A stretch of 64,000 bases of DNA from Epilithonimonas tenax DSM 16811 (GTDB lineage: Bacteria > Bacteroidota > Bacteroidia > Flavobacteriales > Weeksellaceae), in contig NZ_AUAA01000001.1 in the NCBI RefSeq assembly GCF_000428485.1, positions 1-64,000 of the forward strand. Direction: 5' to 3'. A model generated the notes under the pieces. It was given only the letters and a program-made list of their open reading frames with translations. It was not told the DNA's origin and searched no databases. Shown here in pieces: positions 1 through 8,662 of the stretch. The translations under genes and the position numbers were made by a program. Position 1 is the first letter of the stretch. Each line of letters opens with the position of its first letter.

Positions 1-236
1 CTGCGTTTGATGTGGAGTTTTACTGTTTTTCCACGCAGAGGAAAATCATCAACGGTTATTTCCGGAACAAAACCTTTTGACTGTAATAGCAGAGAAGAAA
101 ACTCTTTCGGAGCAGTATTTTTCTCTTCAAAATAGATGTGCAGGATTTGGTTTTCTTCTTCAAATTTTACAATCTCAAAATACTCAATGAGAAGTTCCGG
201 TAAAAATAATTTAAGGAGTTCGACATCATTTAACAT
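1..236 (-). CDS. ISAon1-type transposase, N-terminal region (runs off the left edge)
   Basis: The reading frame starts with ATG at 236 and is open to base 1, so only about 78 N-terminal residues are present. The peptide begins MLNDVELLKLFLPELLIEYF and later has HIYFEEK, a PEITVDDFPLRG stretch and HIKR. I recognise this as the N-terminal region found in ISAon1-like transposases of Bacteroidota; that part usually precedes a DDE catalytic domain, which would lie outside the window. Whether the element is intact cannot be judged. The bases between 237 and 448 would then hold one end of the element, but I could not identify a terminal inverted repeat or target duplication. The identification is from memory of the family, not from a search. 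Confidence 0.7.
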   Translation of the reverse strand, partial: MLNDVELLKLFLPELLIEYFEIVKFEEENQILHIYFEEKNTAPKEFSSLLLQSKGFVPEITVDDFPLRGKTVKLHIKR

Positions 237-448
237 CCTTCAAAATTATTAATTTTTATCTTTCTCCCCAAGTTTTGGAATTGATCCCATAAAATACAGC
301 AAAACATTAGCTCCAATAATATTGGAAAATCTATTTTTCATCATTTTGTTCTTGAGTCAATTTGCTTTCCCCATTTCCTCATAATCGTCAACTGTCAAAA
401 TATTTTTTTGACGGGATACCTTGAACTAAAATTGTAACGCCATCGTTG

Positions 449-1249
449 TCATTTTGATTTTAAATACTCGTTTATGATTTCCACCACACCAAAGTCATTA
501 TTGGAAGGAGCAGAAAAAGATGCCACCTCTTTCACAGAAGAATGTGCGTTCTCCATCGCATAAGAATACTTTGATTTTTCAAGCATTGTGATATCATTCA
601 TGTAATCACCGAATACCATCGTTTCCGAGGGCAAAATATTCATTTTTTTCTGGATGATTTCTAGTGCTTTTCCTTTGTTGATGTTTCGGTTCATGATATC
701 AACCCAATATTGCCCGGAAACTACGACTTCAAGATTTTTATTTTTAAAATGTTTGAGATAAGGAAAAAGGTTTTCTTCGGAACCTTCCGGATGATAGATT
801 GCAATTTTAAATACGTTATCATCCACCTCTTCTGTTAAGTCGTCTATTTTCTGATTTTCTGTATAATATCTGGTAAAATAATTGATGAATTTTTCATCGT
901 CACTTTCGTAATAGGCTTTTTTCTTTGCAGACAGTACCGCTCTTGCGCCAGGAATTTCCCTAATAGTTTGGATGATTTCCTGTACGAATGAATTTTCTAA
1001 TTCGTCAGCAAAAAGCTCCTCATCTTTATAAATGACATAAGCACCATTTTCCGCAATGAACCCGATTTCGTTTTCTATTGCTTTAAAATAGTGCGTAATT
1101 CCCGGCATCTGTCTGCCACTGGCAGGAATGAAAAGGATATTTCTTTTCTTTAGCTCTTCATAAATAGCAGGAAAATCCGGACTGACTTCATAATTTGAAT
1201 TAAGAAAAGTACCATCCATATCTGTGACAATCAGTTTAATATCTGTCAT
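449..1249 (-). CDS. Cof-type HAD-superfamily sugar-phosphate phosphatase
   Basis: This 266-residue cytosolic protein has all four HAD motifs: DMDGT (D10 nucleophile, D12), SGR at 44-46, lysine in NKGK near 192, and GDYMND at 214-219. Between motifs II and III lies the long alpha/beta C2 cap typical of the Cof/YbiV/YidA subgroup, which removes phosphate from sugar phosphates and other small phosphoesters. The exact substrate cannot be read from sequence. It is the last gene of the minus-strand cluster, 69 bases after galT, so clearing sugar phosphates that build up during galactose or pentose use is a reasonable but unproven role. A small hairpin (394-412) lies downstream. Confidence 0.85.
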   Translation of the reverse strand: MTDIKLIVTDMDGTFLNSNYEVSPDFPAIYEELKKRNILFIPASGRQMPGITHYFKAIENEIGFIAENGAYVIYKDEELFADELENSFVQEIIQTIREIPGARAVLSAKKKAYYESDDEKFINYFTRYYTENQKIDDLTEEVDDNVFKIAIYHPEGSEENLFPYLKHFKNKNLEVVVSGQYWVDIMNRNINKGKALEIIQKKMNILPSETMVFGDYMNDITMLEKSKYSYAMENAHSSVKEVASFSAPSNNDFGVVEIINEYLKSK

Positions 1250-1318
1250 AAGTATCTTGTAAAAAAGACTAAACGAATCTTTTTGATTTAATTAAAATTA
1301 AAATTTGCTGTTTAAATA

Positions 1319-2392
1319 TTATTGGTTTTTATAATGTGTAAGCGGAACATTTTTCAATATTTCTGCACTTTGTTCCGGTGTAATATCCCGTTGCGGTTCT
1401 GCTAACATTTCATAGCCTACCATAAATTTTTTCACTTCAGCATTACGCAGCAATGGCGGATAAAAATGCATATGAAAATGCCATTGCGGATGTGGTTTTC
1501 CATCGGTCGGCGATTGGTGAATCCCTGCTGAATATGGAAACGAAATCTCAAAAAGATTGTCGTATTTTGTGGTTAAATCCTTTATTATCCCTGCCAAAGA
1601 AAGCTTTTCCGAGTCAGAAAATTCTAAAATATTTTCAGCGTTTTTTTTACTGACAATCATGGTCTCGTACGGCCAGACTGCCCAAAACGGAACCAATGCG
1701 ACAAAATCTTCATTTTCCAGAATGATTCTTTCGTTGATTTCCAACTCTTTTTTTACATAATCTTTGAGAAGAGAAGTTCCATTTTTTTCAAAATATGCCG
1801 TGAGATTTCCTTGCTTTCGCAAAACGGTTGACGGAATCGAAGATTGCGCCCAGATTTGTCCGTGCGGATGCGGATTGCTGCAACCCATCACACTTCCTTT
1901 ATTTTCAAAAATCTGTACGTGATTGATGTACTCCAGATTTCCCAACTCTTCGTACTGCTTTTGCCAAACATCTACCACTTTTTTGATGTCATCTTGTTCC
2001 ATTTCCGGTAAAGTAAGGTTGTGATTTTCCGAAAAACAAATGACTCTATTGATGCCACGTTCCGGTTTTAATGAAAAAAAATCTGACTGTTTATCAGAGA
2101 ATTCAACCTCATTTTTCATCAAAGAACCAAAATCGTTTTCAAAAACAAAAACACCTTTATAATCGGGATTTATTTCCCCATTGGCTCGTACATTTCCGGA
2201 ACATAAATAACAGTTTAGGTCGTGAGCGGGAAGTTGGTCTTCGGTCACTTTTTCTGTTTGTCCCTGCCAAGGTCGGTTGGCTCTTTGCGGAGATACCAGA
2301 AGCCACTCATCCAAAAGCGGATTGTATCTTCTGTGAGGATGCTGCTTCTGATTAAACGACAAATTCATTTCTTTTGTATTCTCTAATTCCAT
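1319..2392 (-). CDS. galT: Galactose-1-phosphate uridylyltransferase
   Basis: GalT exchanges UMP between UDP-glucose and galactose 1-phosphate in the Leloir pathway. The 357 residues match the usual length. Visible are the metal-binding CxxC (C61, C64), the active-site NPHPHG motif with nucleophile H177, and a C-terminal HFHMHFYPP segment. The start overlaps the end of galK by 41 bases, and a second ATG eight codons later also overlaps, so translational coupling with galK is likely. No galE is in the window, so the UDP-galactose epimerase step must be encoded elsewhere. Confidence 0.95.
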   Translation of the reverse strand: MELENTKEMNLSFNQKQHPHRRYNPLLDEWLLVSPQRANRPWQGQTEKVTEDQLPAHDLNCYLCSGNVRANGEINPDYKGVFVFENDFGSLMKNEVEFSDKQSDFFSLKPERGINRVICFSENHNLTLPEMEQDDIKKVVDVWQKQYEELGNLEYINHVQIFENKGSVMGCSNPHPHGQIWAQSSIPSTVLRKQGNLTAYFEKNGTSLLKDYVKKELEINERIILENEDFVALVPFWAVWPYETMIVSKKNAENILEFSDSEKLSLAGIIKDLTTKYDNLFEISFPYSAGIHQSPTDGKPHPQWHFHMHFYPPLLRNAEVKKFMVGYEMLAEPQRDITPEQSAEILKNVPLTHYKNQ

Positions 2393-3551
2393 CCGATATT
2401 TTTACACGGTACACTTTCATTTCGATAGCAAAATCTGCTTTGTATTTTGCGGTGATGTTTTCAATCACATCATTCACATTTTCATCTTTAATAAGATTGA
2501 TGCTGCATCCGCCGAAACCACCGCCCATAATCCTTGCACCCAAAACGCCGTTTTCCTTTAAAGTTTCTTCCACCATAAAATCAAGTTCATCGCAGCTCAC
2601 TTCAAATTCTGTTGAAAGTCCGGAATGCGTTTCGATCATCAGCTGTCCCAAGTATTGCACATCACCTTCTGATAAAGCTTTGGCAGCTTTTTCAACCCTA
2701 TTGATTTCCTTGAGAAGATACAGACATCTTTTGTAAGACGTCTCTCCCATTTCCGCTCTCACTTCATCCAGCATTGAAAAGCTAAAATCTCGGAATTTTT
2801 CTATGTCAGGAAACTTTTCCCACAACACTTTCTTTCCGTTATCAACATCATTTCTCCTGTCGTTGTAGCCAGAAGTCAGATGTGTATGTTTTACGCAACT
2901 ATCGAAAAGCAACAGACTGCAACCGTCTATATGGGCTTCAAAATATTGATGTTCCAGAGAATTGCAGTCCAGCAAGATGACTTGGCGTTCTTTGCCGAAA
3001 ACGGATGCGAACTGATCCATAATGCCGCACTTGACGCCAACAAAGGTGTGTTCGGATTTCTGACCAATCAGTGCCAATTCTTTTTTGGTTAAATCCAAAT
3101 CAAAAATGTGGTTGAGAATATAGGCAAATCCGCATTCCAAAGCTGCCGAAGACGACAAGCCGGAACCCATCGGAATCGTACTGCTGAAAGCGATCTCCAA
3201 ACCGCCAATCTTTTTTCCTCTTTCCTGAATAGCATTGAAAACACCCAGCAAATAATTGACCCAAGTCTGTGAAACCGGAGTTTGTTTTTGAGTAACATTA
3301 AAACTAAAAGAATCATCAAAGTCTTTCGCAAAAAAAGTACAAATTTCTGAGTCATCCACTTTTTTCACTGCAAAGCAAATATGTTTGTCGATGGCGGCAG
3401 GAAGCACAAAACCATCGCTGTAATCGACGTGTTCGCCCATCATATTAATTCTTCCCGGCGCCAGAAAAAAATGTTTCGGTTCTGCATTATATTTTGATTG
3501 AAACGCCTCTTTGGTACGATTGATTAACTTCTCCTGCATAGATGACTGCAA
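2352..3551 (-). CDS. galK: Galactokinase
   Basis: This ATP-dependent kinase makes galactose 1-phosphate. The 399-residue protein has the galactokinase signature GRINMMGEHVDY (33-44), the GHMP motif 2 PMGSGLSSSAALE near 127-139, the catalytic aspartate in GIMDQF (D179) and the C-terminal glycine-rich MGGGFGGCS motif. It is cytosolic. Its 3' end overlaps galT, and it follows the transketolase genes after about 100 bases that contain degenerate repeat sequence. Galactose is a minor side chain in many hemicelluloses, which fits its place in a xylan-degradation cluster. Confidence 0.96.
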   Translation of the reverse strand: MQSSMQEKLINRTKEAFQSKYNAEPKHFFLAPGRINMMGEHVDYSDGFVLPAAIDKHICFAVKKVDDSEICTFFAKDFDDSFSFNVTQKQTPVSQTWVNYLLGVFNAIQERGKKIGGLEIAFSSTIPMGSGLSSSAALECGFAYILNHIFDLDLTKKELALIGQKSEHTFVGVKCGIMDQFASVFGKERQVILLDCNSLEHQYFEAHIDGCSLLLFDSCVKHTHLTSGYNDRRNDVDNGKKVLWEKFPDIEKFRDFSFSMLDEVRAEMGETSYKRCLYLLKEINRVEKAAKALSEGDVQYLGQLMIETHSGLSTEFEVSCDELDFMVEETLKENGVLGARIMGGGFGGCSINLIKDENVNDVIENITAKYKADFAIEMKVYRVKISDGIREYKRNEFVV

Positions 3552-3652
3552 TTTATGATTTTAAATCTTTTTTGCCAGGAATGCACAAAAATTTTTTTAG
3601 AAAAAATATCAAATTTCATTCGTGAATTCGTGGCAGATTTTAAATCCAGCAA

Positions 3653-4606
3653 TTACTTCCTTTTCATTACTTTTTTTGCAGCCTCAATGATGTCATTGGC
3701 AGTCAATCCGTATTTTTCCATCAGTTGATCGGGTGTTCCGCTTTCTCCGAAACTATCGTTTACGGCAACATATTCCTGAGGCGCAAGATATTCTGTAATC
3801 AAAAGTTGAGCAACGCTGTCTCCTAAACCTCCTAATCTGTTGTGTTCTTCTGCAGTTACCACGCAACCCGTTTTCTTTACAGATTTTAAAATCGCTTCAC
3901 CATCCAAAGGTTTAATGGTGTGAATGTTGATAATTTCTGCATCAATTCCTTGTTCTTCTAAGATTTCTCCGGCTTTTATTGCTTCCCAAACCAAATGTCC
4001 GGTGGCAATAATCGTTACATCTTTTCCTTCATTCACCATCCAGGCTTTCCCGATTTCAAAAGTTTGATTTTCATCCGTAAAAACAGGAATCACAGGTCTG
4101 CCGAAACGCAGATAAACAGGACCTTCGTAATCTGCAATAGCAATCGTTGCCGCTTTGGTCTGATTGTAATCACAAGTGTTGATAACGGTCATTCCTGGAA
4201 GCATTTTCATCAAGCCAATATCTTCCAAAATCTGATGTGTTGCACCATCTTCACCTAAAGTCAGTCCCGCGTGGGAAGCGCATATTTTCACGTTTTTATC
4301 AGAATATGCCACCGACTGACGGATCTGGTCGTACACTCTTCCGGTAGAAAAGTTGGCGAAAGTTCCCGTAAACGGAATTTTTCCTTCGATGGCCAAACCT
4401 GCGGCGATGCCCATCATATTGGCTTCTGCAATCCCAATCTGGAAAAAACGTTCCGGTGCTTTTTCGATGAATTTTTCCATTTTCAAAGAGCCGATAAGGT
4501 CGGCGCAAAGTGCTACGACATCAGGATTTTTGTCTGCCAATTGGGCCAATCCGGCTCCGAAACCGCTTCGGGTATCTTTTTTTTCTGTGTAGGTGTATTT
4601 TTTCAT
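3653..4606 (-). CDS. Transketolase, C-terminal subunit
   Basis: This 317-residue protein covers the pyrimidine-binding and C-terminal transketolase domains (start MKKYTYTEKKDTRSGFG; FFQIGIAEANMMGIAAGLA with the conserved glutamate that activates thiamine diphosphate; later YLRFGRP). It must pair with the N-terminal subunit at 4942-5793 to make an active enzyme moving two-carbon units between pentose, triose and hexose phosphates. Split transketolases are common. Unusually, the two halves are 335 bases apart here, and that gap contains a dispersed palindromic element (4779-4930), so equal expression is not guaranteed. Confidence 0.93.
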   Translation of the reverse strand: MKKYTYTEKKDTRSGFGAGLAQLADKNPDVVALCADLIGSLKMEKFIEKAPERFFQIGIAEANMMGIAAGLAIEGKIPFTGTFANFSTGRVYDQIRQSVAYSDKNVKICASHAGLTLGEDGATHQILEDIGLMKMLPGMTVINTCDYNQTKAATIAIADYEGPVYLRFGRPVIPVFTDENQTFEIGKAWMVNEGKDVTIIATGHLVWEAIKAGEILEEQGIDAEIINIHTIKPLDGEAILKSVKKTGCVVTAEEHNRLGGLGDSVAQLLITEYLAPQEYVAVNDSFGESGTPDQLMEKYGLTANDIIEAAKKVMKRK

Positions 4607-4941
4607 GTGATTAATCTGTTGATATTTGTTTTAAACGCCAAGAGCGCAAAGATTTTTTTAACTTATTGGGAAAAATTTTCAGTCGCAAAGGCGTTTGACT
4701 TCGCCGAATCTTCGGTTTTGCTCAGCAAAGGAATTTAATCATTAGATTTTTAGATATTTTTTTAACAGCGAATTGCTCGCAGCCCGACCTGAGTGGAGCT
4801 CTTTTTCTGTTATTGCGATGGTCTAAAAGTTCTACGGGTTGCTTCAAGTGGTTCGCAATGACAGAAAAAAGCGGGAACGGAGGGCGGAAATAGCTGCCCA
4901 AACCTAATGTAGTGGTTCGGCGTAGTCAAATTATTTAATGC
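4607..4941. other. Gene-free stretch between the transketolase halves
   Basis: No coding sequence is supported in these 335 bases. The part next to the C-terminal subunit gene (about 4630-4740) contains AT-rich fragments such as AACGCCAAGAGCGCAAAG and CAGTCGCAAAGGCG. Related words recur upstream of araD near 21258-21290. The rest (4779-4930) is copy 1 of the dispersed palindromic element described separately. Confidence 0.6.
4779..4930. repeat. Dispersed palindromic element, copy 1
   Basis: It begins GCAGCCCGACCTGAGTGG, runs into AGCTCTTTTTCTG, and ends with AAAAAAGCGGGAACGGAGGG and AGCTGCCC. The outer parts form imperfect inverted repeats: GCAGC at one end, GCTGC at the other, with AGCTCTTTTT facing AAAAAAGC. 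An inner inverted pair (TATTGCGA and TTCGCAATGACAG) forms a second arm. A tail (AAACCTAATGTAGTGGTTCG) is shared with the copy at 59406. Other copies are at 10907, 21395, 53756, 57215 and 59406, all between genes. Confidence 0.85.
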
Positions 4942-5793
4942 CTAATAATCGCCTAAAGTTTCTTCGAGTTGGTTTAATGCTTTTGCTAACTGGTCGTCGT
5001 TAGGTGCTTTTCCGTGCCAGGCGTGGCTTCCCATCATATAATCGACACCGTAGCCCATTCCGGTTTTCAGGAGAATACAAATTGGCTGACCTTGTCCGGT
5101 TAATGATTTTGCTTCGTCCAGAACTTTGAGAATTTCTTCTATATCGTTTCCGTTTTCTACTTCCAGAACTTTCCAGTCGAAGGCTTCGAATTTGGTTTTA
5201 AGATTTCCTAAAGTAAGGACTTTTGAAGTTGGACCATCAATCTGCTGACCGTTGTAATCTATGGTTGCAATGAGATTATCCACCTTATTGTGAGAGGCAT
5301 ACATGATGGCTTCCCAGTTTTGCCCTTCCTGCAATTCGCCGTCGCCGTGAAGACTGAAAATGAGATTCTCATCTTTATCCAGTTTTTTACCAATTGCGTG
5401 ACCAATGGCTACAGATAAGCCCTGACCAAGTGAGCCCGATGCAATCCGGATTCCCGGAAGACCCTCGTGTGTGGTTGGATGGCCTTGCAATCTGGAATTC
5501 AGTTTTCTGAAAGTCACCAATTCTGATTTATCAAAATAACCTGCGTGTGCCAAAACACTGTAAAAAACAGGCGAAATATGACCGTTGGAAAGATAAAAAG
5601 CATCTTCACCTTTGGCCTTCATATCAAATCCTTCTTTTCTTTTCATCACATCAAAATAGAGAGCGACCAAAAAATCTGCACAACCAAGCGAACCGCCGGG
5701 ATGACCTGATTGGCAGGCGTGAACCATTCTTACAACATCTCTTCTTACCTGAGAAGCGATATGATTAAGTTTTGAAATATCGTGTTCCATCAA
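4942..5793 (-). CDS. Transketolase, N-terminal subunit
   Basis: This 283-residue protein is the thiamine-diphosphate-binding half of transketolase: the conserved GHPGGSLG segment at 30-37, histidines in SNGHISP and QGHPT, and the diphosphate/Mg motif GDG (150-152) followed by the usual run to DYNGQQ. It starts directly after the stop of the transaldolase-like gene, so the two are probably translationally coupled. Two ATGs stand in tandem (5793 and 5790). With the C-terminal subunit it would link xylulose 5-phosphate, produced from xylose and arabinose by genes in this window, to glycolysis. Confidence 0.93.
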   Translation of the reverse strand: MMEHDISKLNHIASQVRRDVVRMVHACQSGHPGGSLGCADFLVALYFDVMKRKEGFDMKAKGEDAFYLSNGHISPVFYSVLAHAGYFDKSELVTFRKLNSRLQGHPTTHEGLPGIRIASGSLGQGLSVAIGHAIGKKLDKDENLIFSLHGDGELQEGQNWEAIMYASHNKVDNLIATIDYNGQQIDGPTSKVLTLGNLKTKFEAFDWKVLEVENGNDIEEILKVLDEAKSLTGQGQPICILLKTGMGYGVDYMMGSHAWHGKAPNDDQLAKALNQLEETLGDY

Positions 5794-6447
5794 TTATTTC
5801 ATTTTTTGTGAATCTTTGATGAACTGCTCCAATCCTGAGTCTGTCAAAGGATGTTTCAATAACGAAAGAATCGGCTGAATTGGGCAAGTTACCACATCGG
5901 CACCGATTTTTGCGCAGTTGATGATGTGCATACTATGTCTTACCGATGCTGCCAAAATTTCGGTTTCGAAGCCGTAATTATCGAAAATAAGACGGATTTC
6001 TTCAATAAGATTTAAACTGTCTGTCGAAATATCATCCAATCTTCCCAAAAACGGAGAGACGTAACTCGCACCCGCTTTTGCCGCCAAAAGAGCTTGTCCG
6101 GCTGAAAAAATAAGGGTACAATTGGTTTTGATGCCTTTATTAGAAAAATATTTGAGCGCTTTCACGCCGTCTTTTATCATTGGGATTTTCACGACAATAT
6201 TGGGATGAATCGCTGCAAGGATTTCACCTTCTGCAATCATTTCTTCGTAAGTTGTGGACAGGACTTCCGCAGAAATAGCACCATCAACAATTTCGCAAAT
6301 ATCTTTGTAATGTTGCAAAATCGCTTCTGTTCCGCTGATGCCTTCTTTTGCCATCAAGGATGGATTGGTTGTAACGCCATCCAGAATTCCGAGGTCGTTA
6401 GCCTCCCTGATTTGCTCTAAGTTGGCTGTGTCAATAAAAAATTTCAT
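5794..6447 (-). CDS. Transaldolase / fructose-6-phosphate aldolase (TalC/FSA type)
   Basis: The 217-residue size marks the short TalC/FSA subfamily. The Schiff-base lysine is K87 in NIVVKIPM, and the family motifs [15 protein letters not shown] and [10 protein letters not shown] are present. Members are either transaldolases of the pentose phosphate pathway or fructose-6-phosphate aldolases; the residues that separate the two activities were not checked. Its place directly before the transketolase genes favours transaldolase function in the non-oxidative pentose phosphate pathway. It is cytosolic and follows the GH67 gene by about 47 bases. Confidence 0.9.
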   Translation of the reverse strand: MKFFIDTANLEQIREANDLGILDGVTTNPSLMAKEGISGTEAILQHYKDICEIVDGAISAEVLSTTYEEMIAEGEILAAIHPNIVVKIPMIKDGVKALKYFSNKGIKTNCTLIFSAGQALLAAKAGASYVSPFLGRLDDISTDSLNLIEEIRLIFDNYGFETEILAASVRHSMHIINCAKIGADVVTCPIQPILSLLKHPLTDSGLEQFIKDSQKMK

Positions 6448-6494
6448 TTAAGTTTAGGTTTTAATATTTATTTAATTTTTCTTCGAGAAATCTA

Positions 6495-8528
6495 TTAATT
6501 ATGGTGTCCCATATTCAGTTTTATTTTCTTTAGGTTTTCCAAATTGTGAACAGGTTTTTCAATATTATTTGGAATTGCTTGTTTTGAAAATGTTTGGAAA
6601 TACAGCAGACAGGCATCTTTCCACCAGACGGCATCTTTTTCTTGGATCTCCAATTTTAACTTGATAGATTTGAATCGCTCATCATCTACATAAGTTTGCA
6701 GCTTATCCCAGTTTTTCTGGTAATCCCGAACGTTTTTCACACCTATGTCATATTTAAAACACAATTCTTCCCATAGCGTTTTTCCGTCTTTCATTTTGAA
6801 ATTCCACGGCACGTGGTGAAACCATAGAATCAAATTTTCTGGCGTTGTTTGGATGTTTCCGTAAGTTTCATTTAATGGGGGAAAATAGAGCGAAACGGCA
6901 TTACTTCCTGTCTTGGTTCTGTCAAACCCTACTCCATTAGCATCCGCTTTGTGGTAATAAACTGGTGACCAGTCTGGTCTGCCGTTTTTGTAGTCGCCCC
7001 AAGGTTCCGGACCATAATGGTGTCCTGAAGCAAAAATGTGGTGAAGCCCCAAAGGCATCATATAATCCACAGCTGTTTCTCGTGAAGAAAGCATTAATTT
7101 TTTAACCGGTGTTACGAAATCCTGTTGATTTGTAAAAGTCATTTTGATCCATTCATCTGCAATCTGTTCGGAAGACAAATCGTGGTTCCAGGCCAGACGT
7201 CCGAAAGCATACCAATTGGCTTGAGCGAAATGATGTCCCGTCCAATTGGTATCTTCCCCAATATTGGCTACGCCTGCAATGGCAGTGATTTTATTTTTAA
7301 TCAATGTTCCATCGGTGATTTTTGCAATCGTAGAACCTTGGCCTAGTGCATGCGTATCACTGTCAAGATTTTCTTTAAATAATGGCGCCAAGAACACCAG
7401 ATGATTTGAGAACCCTAGATATTCTTGAGTGATTTGAAACTCCACCATCTCGGGTGTTTTCTTCAAAGCTCCAAATAATGGATTAAAAGCTTCTCTGGGC
7501 TGGAAATCTATGGGCCCATTTTTGATCTGGATGATGACGTTATCACGGAATTTGCCATCTAACGGAACAAACTCCAAATATGCTTGCTTAGCACGATCCT
7601 CATTACTCGGACTGTAAACAAAAGCACGCCACATCACGATGCCGTTATACGGTTTCAAAGCATCTGCCATCATATTGGCACCATCTGCGTGGGTTCTGCC
7701 GTAGTCCTGTGGACCGGGTTGACCTTCGGAATTGGCTTTTACCAAAAATCCTCCAAAATCTGGAATCCGTTTATAAATTTCAGATGCCTTATTTTTCCAC
7801 CATTTTTGAACATTTTTATTCAATGGGTCAGAATTTTCTAACCCATCTAAAACTTTGGGTGATGAGAAATTCACAGCAAGATAAACTTTGATTCCGTAAG
7901 GGCGAAAAATATCTGCCAAAGCTTTCACTTTTTCCAAGTAATCTTTTCTAAGCATATTGGGAGACGCATTCACGTTGTTGAGCACCACAGAATTAATTCC
8001 TATGGAAGCATTGGCTCTTGCATATTCTTTGTATCTCGGTGAAATTGTATTGGGCAAATCTTCCCATTTCCAAAGTGAATGCCCGGCATAACCGCGCTCG
8101 ATGGTTCCGTCCAGATTATCCCAATGGTTGAGAATTCTGACGTCGTAGGAAGGTTTTTCGGTAATATTGAGATTTGTTATTGATGAATGGGTTTGCTGCA
8201 AACGCAAAAGATGATAGACACCGTAAAGCAAACCGATTTCTTTTTCCGCAGCAATAATAATTTTACCTGAACTCGATTTGATTGTATAACCGTCTTTCAG
8301 ATTTTTTAATGATTTCTCGGTTCGAAGTTCAATTTCCTGACCTTGCCAATGATTCATCAGTTCTTTTTTGGCAATATTCAGAGTCGGATTGTTCCCTTTG
8401 GAAATCATTTTATCTGCCGAAATCCCATGCTTTGCCGGAAACCGAAGCCACAATTGGCTACCGTCTTCTGCAAAAGTTGTGAGTGGAATCATTAGAAATA
8501 ATAGAACATAAAGTCGGAAATTTTTCAT
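6495..8528 (-). CDS. aguA: GH67 alpha-glucuronidase, exported
   Basis: GH67 enzymes remove 4-O-methyl-glucuronic acid from the non-reducing end xylose of short xylo-oligosaccharides. The 677-residue protein starts with a signal peptide (MKNFRLYVLLFLMIPLTTFA, cleaved near 20), so it probably works in the periplasm. The segment FLVKANSEGQPGP carries the likely acid/base glutamate E268, followed by DYGRTHADGANMMADAL. A downstream NGPIDFQPREAFNPLFG stretch holds the Asp/Glu pair expected for the inverting base. It complements the GH115 enzyme at 27198, which acts on internal side chains. Confidence 0.95.
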   Translation of the reverse strand: MKNFRLYVLLFLMIPLTTFAEDGSQLWLRFPAKHGISADKMISKGNNPTLNIAKKELMNHWQGQEIELRTEKSLKNLKDGYTIKSSSGKIIIAAEKEIGLLYGVYHLLRLQQTHSSITNLNITEKPSYDVRILNHWDNLDGTIERGYAGHSLWKWEDLPNTISPRYKEYARANASIGINSVVLNNVNASPNMLRKDYLEKVKALADIFRPYGIKVYLAVNFSSPKVLDGLENSDPLNKNVQKWWKNKASEIYKRIPDFGGFLVKANSEGQPGPQDYGRTHADGANMMADALKPYNGIVMWRAFVYSPSNEDRAKQAYLEFVPLDGKFRDNVIIQIKNGPIDFQPREAFNPLFGALKKTPEMVEFQITQEYLGFSNHLVFLAPLFKENLDSDTHALGQGSTIAKITDGTLIKNKITAIAGVANIGEDTNWTGHHFAQANWYAFGRLAWNHDLSSEQIADEWIKMTFTNQQDFVTPVKKLMLSSRETAVDYMMPLGLHHIFASGHHYGPEPWGDYKNGRPDWSPVYYHKADANGVGFDRTKTGSNAVSLYFPPLNETYGNIQTTPENLILWFHHVPWNFKMKDGKTLWEELCFKYDIGVKNVRDYQKNWDKLQTYVDDERFKSIKLKLEIQEKDAVWWKDACLLYFQTFSKQAIPNNIEKPVHNLENLKKIKLNMGHHN

Positions 8529-8542
8529 TGAAAACTTTTTTC

Positions 8543-8655
8543 TATAGGTTGTACCTACATTTATGGATATTGAACCCTTCGGGTTCGGTTGATTCTCTTA
8601 CATACTCCATAGGATTCACCTATGGCTATTATTTATTGAACTCTTCGGGTTCTGA
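8543..8655. repeat. Intergenic hairpin repeats between GH67 and GH43
   Basis: Short hairpin words fill the gap: TAGGTTGTACCTA, GAACCCTTCGGGTTC, CCATAGGATTCACCTATGG and GAACTCTTCGGGTTC. They fall in the class of short intergenic palindromes seen at 10817-10890 and 21533-21606. In a cluster transcript they could fold and influence stability between the two cistrons. No protein-coding sequence is supported here. Confidence 0.6.
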
Positions 8656-8662
8656 GGGATTT

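Noticed and set aside
237-448. Short minus-strand peptide ending ILTVDDYEEMGKAN, upstream of the transposase fragment
   Set aside because: About 20 residues with no start and an in-frame stop before it; could be a remnant but cannot be assigned.
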